Assembly: GCF_009905375.1 (NCBI RefSeq)
Contig: NC_133653.1
Location: 59,133,567-59,197,566 of the forward strand
DNA length: 64,000 nt
Source of the DNA: Apium graveolens
Lineage: Eukaryota; Streptophyta; Magnoliopsida; Apiales; Apiaceae
Direction of reading: 5' to 3'
Shown here: positions 47,124 to 58,136 of the stretch, in pieces
Layout of the letters: each line of letters begins with the position of its first letter
Numbering within the stretch: position 1 is the stretch's first letter
Notes under the pieces: generated by a model
What the model saw: the letters and a program-made list of their open reading frames with translations, nothing else
What the model was told of the DNA's origin: nothing
Databases searched by the model: none
Translations under genes and position numbers: made by a program

Positions 47124-49510
47124 ATGAATAAGAAGGATGTTGGAGTCAAGATTCCTTTTCTAGATAAAGATAATTACCATCACTGGAAGGTAAAGATGCA
47201 TCTTCATTTACTTTCTCAAGATGAGGCCTGTGTAGATTGCATAGAAAGAGGCCCTCATGTACCTATGAGAGCTACAACTGGAAATGAGCCATCAGTCCCC
47301 AAGCCAAGGCATGAATGGTCTGATCCTGATATTGAACAAGTCAGGAAAGATAAGAAGGCCATAAATATTCTGTTCAATGGAGTTGATGGTGATATGTTTG
47401 ACAACATCATCAATTGCAAAACTGCCAAGGATGTTTGGGATACTATACAGATTATCTGTGATGACACTGAGCAAGTTAGAGAAAACAAGATGCAACTACT
47501 GATTCAACAATATGAGCATTTTCACAGTGAAGAAAGTGAGTCTCTCACTAATATCTTTAGTAGGTTTCAAAAACTACTAAATGCTCTGAAACTGCATGGA
47601 AGGGTTTATCAGACAAAAGACTCCAATCTGAAATTCCTTAGATCTCTTCCAAAGGAATGGAAACCATTAAGAACCTCTCAAGATTATAAGGAGTTTACTT
47701 TGGAGAGACTGTATGGCATCCTGAAGACTTATGAGCTTGAAATAGAGAAAAATGAGAGGATGGAGAGAGGAAAGAAGAAAGGAGGATCCATTACACTAGT
47801 TGTTGAGTTAGAAAAAGAGAAGGAGATGAAGATGGAAGCTGTTGAATCAACTTCAAGGGTCTGTGAAAACAAGGGCAAGGGGCTGGTAGCTGAAAATGAA
47901 GATTCTTTGAGCCAAGATGACATGGAGGACATTGATGAATATCTAGCATTTCTTTCCAGAAGATTTGCCAAGCTCAATTTCAAGAAGAACTTTGGAGCAG
48001 CCAAACCAAATAGAAACAAGGTGGATAAATCAAAATTCAAATGTTTCAAATGTGGCTTGGCAGGACACTTTGCCAGTGAGTGTAGAAAGTTAGATTCCAA
48101 TAAAAAGAAGTTTGAGCCTGTGGATTATAAACAGAAATACTTTGAGTTGCTCAAACAAAAGGAAAGGGCTTTCATTACACAGGAAAATGACTGGGCAGCA
48201 GATGGTCTAGATGAAGATGAAGATGTCAGTTATGTCAATCTAGCCCTACTGGCCAAGTCTGATGAAACAGAGACAAGTTCTTCAAGTAATCAGGTAATTA
48301 CTACAAACCTTGCACATTTATCTAAAGCTGAGTCTAATGATGCTATAAATGACATGTCTATAGAGTTATATCATTTGTGTGTTACACTTAAGTCTCTTAC
48401 TAAAGAAAATGCTAAAATCAAAGAAAACAATTTGTTTTTAAGTGAGAGGAATAATGTGCTAGAGTCTCAGTTCATTGATTTTGAAAAATTAAGAATTGAG
48501 TGTAAGATTACCAAGGAGGAATTAACTGAGTCCTTAAAGAAAGAAGAAATTTTAAAGAAGCATCTTGAACATGAACAAGAGGTGATTAAGGCATGGAAAA
48601 CATCTATAGATGTTCATGCTCAAATCACCAAAGTTCAAGGGATCGAGTCCTTTTGTGATGCAGCCTGAAAGAAGAACAAGGAGAAGCTAGATTCAAATTT
48701 GGTGGAAGGAGAGCTAACAGATGTAGACTCGACGGATGATGAGGGTCATCCGTCGGATAGCAAAAAGGGTTATCCGTCGTGTGATGTTGATCCTCATCCA
48801 TCGACTTTGATCAAGCCTATCAGTAAAGCCAAACTCGTTAAGTTAAATGAAACGTATGGATCAGTTTCCAAGAATTTTGTTACAGGAGAATCGAGTCAAG
48901 TTAAGAAAGGGAAAAAGGCTAATGTTGGTCATATGACTATCAAGCAACTGAGTGACAGACTTGAAAAGATTGAGGTTAAAACAGAGGTTAAAAAGAAGAA
49001 TAATAGAAATGGTAAAGTAGGGATTAAAACCACAATAACTACACACCTGATAAATATGCTCCAAGAAAAATATGTGTCAAGTGTGGTAGTGTAAATCATC
49101 TATCTGTTAATTGCAAATTTGCCATGCCTACTTCCATATCTGTGCCATCTCAATTTCCCAACATGAATGTCATGCCTCCTATGCCTATGAATGTTATGTC
49201 TACACAGAATATGAATGCACAGTTTGCTAATATGCCATTTGCACCTAATCCCTATTATGTTGCATTTAGTATGCCACAAATGTCATTTAGCATGCCTTAT
49301 TGGAATAACATGTTCACTAGTAGCATGCCATTCCCTATTAATCAAAGTATGCATGATAATTCTGTTATGATGAATGGTTTCAAAGGCCCAACTCAAATGA
49401 CTGAGGATGAATCTGATATCCCCAAGTCAAATGAGATAAATCCTAAGAAACAGAAAAAGAAAGCTAACAAGGCAGGACCCAAGGAAACTTGGGTACCAAA
49501 ATCAACTTGA
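47124..49510 (+). pseudogene. gag: Element F gag
   Basis: ATG at 47124, giving MNKKDVGVKIPFLDKDNYHHW; this start matches element E and lies just after the primer site. The capsid domain has KTAKDVWDTIQ and QYEHFHSEESESLTNIFSRF. First zinc knuckle CFKCGLAGHFASEC at 48042-48083; a long helical stretch (48380-48600); HPSD and YPSC words at about 48745-48785 produced by the element motif; second knuckle CVKCGSVNHLSVNC at 49073-49114; then a methionine/proline-rich tail to TGA at 49508. Damage: TGA at 48666 (tryptophan in E) and a frameshift near 49030. Otherwise open over 1.5 kb. Confidence 0.85.
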
Positions 49511-49530
49511 TTTGATTTTGATGTGTGCAG
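49493..49530 (+). other. Gag-pol junction with a 38-base GT...AG segment
   Basis: Gag ends at TGA 49508; the pol phase is closed by TGA 49519 until 49522, so the two do not overlap. Taking out 49493-49530, which begins GTACC and ends TGTGCAG, would join the gag codon TGG to the pol codon GGA in phase. Element E has the same 38-base segment (42623-42586). It is shorter than known plant introns, so its meaning is open. Confidence 0.4.
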
Positions 49531-52500
49531 GGAAACAGAAAGAATCTATGGTACTTGGATAGTGGTTGTTCAAGAGACATGACTGGTGATTCTACCCTGC
49601 TCACAGAGTTCAAGGAGAGAGTTGGCCCAAGTATTACTTTTGGAGATGACAGCAAGGGTTATACTGTGGGATATGGCTTGATTTCAAAAGATAATGTCAT
49701 CATTGAGGAGGTTGCCTTAGTGGATGGTCTCAAGCATAATTTGTTGAGTATCACCCAGTTTTGTGATAAAGGCAATTCAGTAACCTTCAACTCCGAAGCT
49801 TGTGTTGTGACTAACAAGAGGAGCAACAAAGTAGTTCTCACTGGTGTGAGAAAAGGAAATGTGTACCTAGCTGACTTCAACTCATCTAATGCAGAATCTG
49901 TTACTTGTCTTCTCAGCAAAGCAAGTCAGGATGAAAGTTGGTTATGGCACAAGAAACTATCCCATTTAAACTTCAAGACCATGAATGAGCTAGTAAAGAA
50001 GGAACTGGTTAGAGGCATTCCTCTAGTAGAGTTTTCTAAGGATGGATTGTGTGATGCCTGCCAAAAGGGAAAGCAGATCAAAGCATCATTCAGAAAGAAA
50101 CTTAATTCAACAATTGAAGAACCTTTACAACTGCTACACATGGATTTGTTTGGACCAGTCAATGTGTTGTCTATTTCAAGAAAAAGACATTGCCTAGTAA
50201 TTGTAGATGATTTCTCAAAGTTCTCTTGGACATATTTCCTAAAGTCTAAAGATGAGGCTAGTGAAATCATCATCAATCACATAAGGCAAGTCAATAACCA
50301 TCCTAATTTCAAAGTTAGAAGAATCAGGAGTGACAATGGAACTGAGTTCAAGAATTCTGTCATGAAAGCATTCTGTGAAGAGAATGGAATTTTGCATGAA
50401 TTTTCAGCAGCAAGAACTCCACAACAAAATAGAGTAGTGGAAGGGAAGAACAGATCACTTATTGAAGCTGCCAGAACAATGCTTGAAGAATCTAAATTGC
50501 CAACATATTTCTGGGCTGAAGCTGTAAACACTGCATACTACACTCAGAATATTTCCCTAGTTAATCAGGCAAGATGCATGACTCCCTATCAATTGTTCAA
50601 GAACAAGAAGCCAACTCTAAATTTTCTGCATGTCTTTGGCTGCAAATGTTATATATTGAGAAATCAAACTGATCAAAATTGGAAGTTTGATGCTAAAGCA
50701 GATGAAGGAATTTTTGTTGGATATGATGTTGGTAAAGCATATAGAGTCTATAGTTTAAGAACCAACATTGTTGTGGAATCAATACATGTCGCGTTTGATG
50801 ATAAAAAGATTAAAGGACTGAAAGATGGAGATTACCATGAGAGCCTAAAATTTGACAATGTGGAGTTGGTTATTGATGACCGTGATGATGAAAGTGATCA
50901 AGAAACAGTATCAAAGGATAATGCAGAAAAATCTACTACTAATGAAGCACAAAATTCAACATCTGTCGAGTTGCAACATGCTTCATCCGTCGGGAGACAA
51001 TCTGCGTTATCCGGCGGTAGACAACCAGCTTCATCCGTCAGAACTCAAAATTCACCATCCGTCGGGTTATCAAATGAAGCTGGAAATCAGAATAGATCAC
51101 CTATAGAAAGTTCCCCTTTCTCAAATCAAAGATCCACAAACTCAGGGGGAGTTTCTAATAATCAAAACTTAGTCACACATCAAGACAACAATTAGGCCTC
51201 TTCATCTAGAGCTAATCTACCTCAACAAAGGAAATTGACAAAGGATCACCCCTTTGAGCTCATCATTGGTGATGTTTCTTCTAGAGTTCAAACCAGGAGA
51301 GCAACTCAAGAAGAATGTCTATACAGCAGCTTTCTTTCCAAGGAAGAACCAAAGAAGGTTGAAGAAGCTCTGTTGGATCCTGATTGGATTTTATCTATGC
51401 AGGAGGAGCTGAACCAATTTGAGAGGAATAATGTATGGAAGCTGGTGCCCAAGCCTAAAGGAATGAATCCAATAGACACTAAATGGGTATTCAGAAACAA
51501 GATGGATGAAAATGGCATAGTAGTCAGGAACAAAGCTAGATTGGTTGCTACGGGATATTGTCAATAAGAAGGAATAGATTTTGATGAAATATTTGCTCCT
51601 GTTGCAATACTTGAAGCCATCAGAATTTTCTTAGCCTATGCAGCCCATGCCAATTTCAAGGTCTATCAAATGGATGTCAAAAGTGCCTTTCTGAATGGAG
51701 ATTTGGAGGAGGAAATATATGTCAGTCAACCTCCTGGTTTTGAAGATCCAAATTTTCCAGAACATTTCTATTATCTTTTGAAAGCACTTTATGGACTAAA
51801 GCAAGCACCTAGAGCCTGGTATGACACTTTATCAAAGTTCCTTTTGGAAAATCACTTCACAAGAGGTACTGTAGATAAAACTTTATTCTTTAGAAATGTT
51901 AATGTCTCTAGCATACTTGTTCAAATTTAGGTAGATGACATTATTTTTGGCTCTACAGATGAGAAACTTTGCAAAAAGTTTGCCAAATTGATGCAAAGTA
52001 AGTATGAAATGAGTATGATGGGAGAACTAACTTATTTTCTTGGCTTGCAAGTTAAGCAAGTTAGTGATGGAATATTCATTAGTCAAACTAAATACATTTT
52101 TGATCTTTTAAAGAAGTTTGATCTAATGGATTGCACATCTGCAAAAACTCCCATGACTACTGCAACTAAGCTTGAATTAAACACTACTGAAAAGTCTGTG
52201 GACATTTCAAGTTATAGGGGCATGGTTGGCTCACTTTTGTACTTAACAGTTAGTAGGCCAGATATAATGTTTGCTACATGTTTGTGTGCTAGATTTTAGG
52301 CTGACCCTAGAGAATCTCACTTAGTAGCTATTAAGAGAATTTTCAGATATCTCAAGGGAACACCAAAACTTGGCATTTGGTATCCTAGAGATTCTGGTTT
52401 TGATCTAACTGGTTACTCAGATGCAGACTATGCAGGTTGTAGAATTGATAGAAAAAGTACAACAGGAACCTGTCAATTTCTAGGAGACAAGCTTGTGTCC

Positions 52501-52872
52501 TGGTTTAGTAAAAAGCAAAATTCAGTTTCTACTTCTACAGCTGAAGCTGAATATATTGTTGTTGGCAGTTGCTGTGCACATATTTTGTGGATAAAAAATC
52601 AATTGCTAGACTATGGTTTGCAAGTTGAAAGGATTCCTATTTTCTGTGATAACACAAGTGCGATTGCCATCAATGAAAATCCAGTACAACATTCAAGGAC
52701 AAAGCACATAGACATCAAGTACCACTTCATAAGGGAACATGTAATGAATGGTACTGTGGAACTACACTTTGTTCCAAGTGAGAAGCATCTTACAGATATT
52801 TTTACCAAGCCACTGGATGAATCCATCTTTTCAAAGTTGGTAAGTGAGTTAGGTATGCTAAATTATTCTTAA
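49522..52872 (+). pseudogene. pol: Element F pol (protease, integrase, RT, RNase H)
   Basis: A single phase from 49522 to TAA 52870, broken only by TAG 51193, TAA 51565, TAG 51928 and TAG 52297. Protease WYLDSGCSRDMTGD keeps the DSG triad. GAG-pre-integrase domain WHKKLSHLN...CDACQKGK; integrase D near 50143, D at 50332, E at 50440 (DD35E). A linker of about 130 codons carries the element motif (50963-51067). RT has [21 protein letters not shown] and VDD, but the tyrosine codon of the catalytic box is the TAG at 51928. RNase H: SDADYAG, AEAEYIVVG, CDNTSAI; end ADIFTKP-like. Polyprotein of the copia order PR-INT-RT-RH. Confidence 0.9.
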
Positions 52873-53394
52873 ATCTTTATGAGATAATTTGCAAGTTGTA
52901 ATGAAGCCAGAAATTTAATTAATTTTTCAGTCTTGGATGAAATTTTGGCTAAGTCAAAATTTACATCTCGACGGATGATCGTTATCCATCGAATTTGATC
53001 ATCCGTCGGAATACTATCTGCTAATAAAAATCATTATTTTTCTAGAATATTTTATAACTCGACGGATAACAGTTTATCCTCATCCGTCAAATTATCTTAA
53101 TCTTAGCCGTTGATTTCCTGAACATTATCAATCGAGTATACTTATAGTTTGTAAGCATAACACGACGGATAATGGGTGGAATTTTTACAGTTTATTTTTA
53201 AACGGCTATTTTGGGCAATTTTCATTGGTTACTTTATTTTACTTTATTATTTTTGACAGTTATTTTTTTGAGATAGTATAAAAGGTAAATTCATTTCCAT
53301 TACATTTCTTTTATCATTCTCAAATCATCTGCTTCAATTTCTTTCTCCTTCAAAGCACTTACTCTCTCTCTCTGCAAGCTCTTATTCTCTAACA
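52873..53394 (+). promoter_or_regulatory. Spacer with internal promoter before the third ORF of element F
   Basis: It holds seven copies or variants of the element motif in both orientations at 52968-53170. TATAAAA at 53277-53283, in GAGATAGTATAAAAG, lies 112 bases before the ATG at 53395. The leader is rich in CT (53335-53385), as in plant promoters. The same layout is seen in element E. Confidence 0.5.
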
Positions 53395-56300
53395 ATGGCG
53401 CATGTTGTCAAGATTATGTCTCAAACTGGGTTCATTTATGAGAAGAACAACTTCACGGCTCTAGTAAACAAGGGGATTCAGCAATCTGGTGACTACCACA
53501 AAATGATGGATTTTGTGAAGAACTGCAAGCTTAGCTATGCCATGCTGGAATCACCTACTATCTTTTGTAAAATTGTTGAAGAAATGTGGACCACAGCTAC
53601 ATACAACTCAACAGATAAGACCATCACACTCACTATTAAAGGTAAGGAATTCTGTATTAATAGTGATGTTATCAAAGCATGTTTCAAAATTCCTGACAAT
53701 AATGTGACCTCACCACACACAGACACTGATATAGTTAATATGCTTAATTCCATGAACTATGCTCTTTCTACCTCTAAGTTGAGTGACATTAGGAGATTGG
53801 GTCTTAGGAAGGAATGGAGTTTTATGTGTGATATAGTGACCAAGGTCTTTTCTGGGAAAATCATTAATTTTGATTCTGTTAATATTTCCATGCTTAACAT
53901 GCTCTACATGCTAGTTACAGATTAGTACTTTAATTTTAGTGACCTTGTTCTGTTTGAGTTGGGTTTTAAATAAGGAGAGCTAAATAAGAGAGGAAAAAAT
54001 GTTTACTATGCTAGATTCTTTATGATGTTAGCTAACCACCTCTCTGAGGGAATTGTGCTTGAGAACCCTAACAATAAATTAGATTGTTGGGTTCAAGAGA
54101 GATGAATCATTGCAGATTTAAACATGGCAAATTATCACAGAAAAGTGCCACTTTTCTATTTCCCTGTAATGGATGCACCTCAGGTAAGTGAGGTAAGTTC
54201 ATTAATCCCTACTACTATTCCAACCTCACTAGTTTCTTTGAGTTCTAGTGTAGTTATGGCAACTATGTCAATGACCCAACAGTTGCCTACCCAAGCTACC
54301 AAACCAACAACAATTTCAAAATCCAAATCAAAGAAAGCCCCCTCTGGTATCTCTCAAAAGATGCCAGTTGCAAAATCCACTAAAACCAAAGAGGGGAGTG
54401 TGAAGGTTGGCAAGGTAGGTGAGGGAAAGGGTGAACATTAAAGAAACCCTAAGGATAAGGATGGAGAGTTGAGTGGTTCCCAGCCTAGCCACACTGCAGT
54501 TTCCCAATAAACTGCAGTGCTTAAAAAGGATAAAAGCTCCCTTCTAGTTGCATCCTCCCAAAAGGATGTAACTATTGAACAAAGCTCTGAACCAAGAGCA
54601 CATGCCAAGAGGGTAAGGGATACAAGCTCACCCCAAACTTATGCCAGAAAGAAAAAATCCAAAACCCTTGGGGATGTATAGGGTACACACACTGTGCAAA
54701 CTGGTGCTAAAGACACAGTCACTGCACCTTCTCAAATTCAGCTTGATGTGGCTCCAATAAATGTGGAGTCACAACCAAAATCTCTAGTAATAGAAGCACC
54801 TCACACTCCAAATTCTCCCACAAACTCTCTGGATGTGGATATGATCAACACATCAATTCCTGATTCCCCTTCTTTAACTTTATTGGGCAAGCCAAAATCT
54901 AATGCAAGTGAGCATCATCTTTTAGATGATTTGTTGGCTCACTTGCCAATTCTTTCAGGAACTGTTGAATCATTGGTGCCCAAAATATCATCAACCAGCA
55001 CCGAGTCCACAATAGTTTCTATTCCAAGTTCATTCACTTCTACTCTCTCGATGGATATTGCTCATCCGTCGGGTAGTGATTGTATCCCGACGGATAAGCT
55101 TAATAGCAGTTATCCGTCGGATAACAAAACCACTAACCCGATGGATATTACTCATCCATCGAGTGTCTCTACACAGTTTCAAACTTCATTTATTTCTAGT
55201 GCAGAAGAATTAGTGGTTGTACAGTCACTCTTAGGATTGAGGGAAGAGAGTGCTATGAGTGAGAGTTTAGGTTGCTCCCAGGAAAAAGGAGAGCAAAAGA
55301 ATGAAAATATGCAATACATTTCTTCAGGATTGGCAAAAGAAAGTGAGAGGAGTCCCACCTTAGATGGTGAAGGTGAGGGTGTGAGGGTGGGGAGCCAGGG
55401 TGAGACCCTAATGCAACAAAAGAGAGAACACGAGAGAAATACAGGTACAGGAGCTATAAGGATGAATGTCATTGCTAGAGAGTTAATGAATGTCCAAGAT
55501 GCAGACAGGGAGGGACTATCTTAGCAACCTCAAGCTGTTATAGATTCCACCTCCCTTGATGCTGAGGCATTTACTCACCCTGTCCCAGCTTATCAACTTC
55601 TAGCTGAACAGGGCAATGACAATGCAGAAAGGATGCTCAATCTAGTGCATACCACTCAGTCAATACTAAGAGCTAAGGATGCCATCACAACTTTGCCTTC
55701 TACAGCTGGTGATGTGGATTATGAGACTGGTGGTTCAGTAGATTTCTTTGGTGATGAAGGTGGAGACAGTGAAGAAGAGGCATTCGCCATAGGGGGAGAA
55801 GTAGGTTCAAGTTCAAGATCAGGAATGCCATCATGGGCATTTTCAAAGCACTTTGATGAGCACTACTTCAAGACAACCCTGATTCAACTAATCAATCAGA
55901 CAAATACTGCTCTTCAAACCTCTACAAATGCCAACACCAAGAAGCTCCTTCAAGCACATCTTGCTTCTCTGCAACTGCAACAGATTCAAGGCTTCCAACA
56001 TGCTAGAGATGTTAACACCATCAAGGGTGATATTGATGAGATGAAGAAGGCCATTTCAGACAAAATGGATTCTTAGCTTCCAGAAGCCACAATGCTTGAC
56101 ATCAAGAGGCAACTAAGGTAAAATTCTGATATTCCAACAAAGATAGATGCTTTGGATACAAGAATGTCAGCTATGAAAGCATCTCTAACAGCCATTCATC
56201 TTTATCAAGCCCAACAGACAGATTTACTTCAGAAACTGGTGGCTGCTCAAACCTCCTCCTCTACTCAACTTGATGATAACAAAAAGGGGGAGAAAGGACC

Positions 56301-57950
56301 AAGTGAGGGGGAGAAGCTTCAAATTTAAATCAGTAAAGTACTTGTGCCCACAGTTACTTTCACCAAGCCACCAGTAACAAATAGTATAGATCTGATCAAT
56401 GCAGCAGCATCTAATTTAAGAGAAGCTGAAAAGGAGCAGTTGAAGCCAATCAATTGGGAGAAAATTGATGAGGACATACAAAGGAAGTTTGGGCTAGTAA
56501 AGGAGCCAGTAAAGTCAGCCATTCATCACTCTGAAGTCAAACAGATCTCTATGAATGAAATGAGTATGAACTATCTGGAAAGAGGACAACCATCCTGCAT
56601 CAAATCTCCAAAAGCTGAAATTATTCTGAAGCCAAGGGTGAACTATCAAAAATCATCATTAAAGAACCCTTTGGATACAGTGTATGAGACACCTAAACCT
56701 GATGAGAAGAAGCTTCTGTCAAGGTCAATTGCCTTCTACAAGGATCCAACTGATTCAGCTTTAAATTGCTAAAGTTTTCAGGAATGGGAAAAAAAATCTG
56801 TGTGGTGGCTGGACATCCTCAATTTGCTCAAGAAAAGAGAGAAGAAAAGGCAAGATTGGAGTAGGAAAAGAAGCAAGCTATTCTAGATGCCAAAAAGGCT
56901 AAGCAAAAGAAAGAGCAAGCTGCTATCTTGACCAAGCTACAAGCTGTGAAACTAACACAACAGATTCCTTCTCAGCCATCTGGAATCACTGAATCTCAAG
57001 ATCCACAGAAGCAAGTTCAATCAGAACAGAAGAAATCTCCAAGACACAAGGAATTGGCCAAAAGAACCAAAAGGAAACTGGATTTTATTGATAAGAAATT
57101 GAAGGATCAATTTTCTAAGGAATCCACTTCAACTACAACTCAAGCATCAAAACCCACTGTGATATTTGAAGATATCAAGGTGGTGGATCTTTACAGAAAC
57201 ATTCATGGTGAACCTATTGTACCTAAGGATGAACCAATAGATAGGGAAAGCCTACCAATTCCTGACTTCAATTTGCCAATCCTTAGCAAGCAAAAGAGAA
57301 CAAAGTCAAGAGCAGTCAAGAAAGTGAAGCTGTCACCTCTCAAATCCAAATCTCTAGTCAAAGCTCAATCTAAAGTCAATAAGGGAGATTACATGTACTT
57401 GTGTGACATCAAGGAATTCTCTAATCTAAATCTCTATCTAGATGAACTAGAAGAAGTAAGAGGATTTGATGCATACAGAAACCTACCTGAAAGGCTAGTT
57501 TTCAAGTACATGGGAGGAAAGGAGATTCAATGGCCACTTCACAGGATCCTTCAAGAAAACCAAGCTGTACTGATTAAGGTTTATTCATCTTTCAAGAAGA
57601 ATTTTGGGTTCAATGTTACTGCAAGAAGATTGGTTCTAAAGAAGATTGAAGAACTGAGGAGTTTTAGAGCTAAAGATGCACTTCCAAAGACTCTAATTAT
57701 CCCTTACACAGGGAGAAGAGTGCATCTAAGGCCCTACTGGCTGATGGAGTTCATGGATGACAAAGCAGTGAGAAGATTTTTCAGACTAGAAGATCAATTG
57801 AGCATCTCTAGCAATGAGACTCTCTTGGAGATGCAAAAAAAGCTAAATCTCTCAGAATCTGATGAACTGGAATTGCACAGGCAGCTCCAAAATCAGATAG
57901 AAGAAAATAACAGAAAGCTTGGAAAGAGATCCAGACCTTCAAGGAACTAG
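53395..57950 (+). pseudogene. Third ORF of element F
   Basis: ATG at 53395 in context ACAATGGCG. One phase holds from 53395 to 56772 with stops near 53923, 53971, 54103, 54439, 54508, 54679, 55522, 56074, 56119, 56326 and 56770. A frameshift in an A-run near 56790 leads to the last phase, with a TAG near 56870 and the end at 57948. N-terminal domain: YAMLESPTI, IKACFKIPDN and LRKEWSF. Middle: S/T/P-rich with HPSG words. C-terminal domain (57390-57900): YLCDIKEFSNLNLYLDELEE, LPERLVFKYMGGKE, LRPYWLMEFMDD, SISSNETLLEMQ. About 1,520 codons. Function unknown; no membrane segment seen. Confidence 0.75.
56281..56295 (+). promoter_or_regulatory. Internal polypurine tract in the third ORF of element F
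   Basis: AAAAAGGGGGAGAAA, followed by a second tract GAGGGGGAGAAG at 56305-56316. It lies 1.84 kb before the 3' LTR, as in C, D and E. Confidence 0.5.
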
Positions 57951-58136
57951 ATAAATCTGCTCAGGCTAAAGGAGCACCTTGAAAATGACTGAGCTAAACT
58001 TTGTACATTTTGATTATTGAAGTACTTTACAGTTTTATCTATCTACTTTCAAAGTTGTAATTTTAGGGTGTTTTGTTATCATCAAGTTTCTCTTAATTTA
58101 TGGCTACATTTCCAGTAGACATAAATTGGGGGAGAT
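57951..58136 (+). other. 3' untranslated end of element F with polypurine tract
   Basis: Short AT-rich stretch after the third ORF. The tract AATTGGGGGAGAT (58124-58136) touches the LTR start TGTTG and is the plus-strand primer. Confidence 0.8.

Noticed and set aside
53395..57950. Third ORF as a true envelope glycoprotein
   Set aside because: No signal peptide, no membrane helix and no cysteine pattern of a surface protein is seen; it is highly charged.
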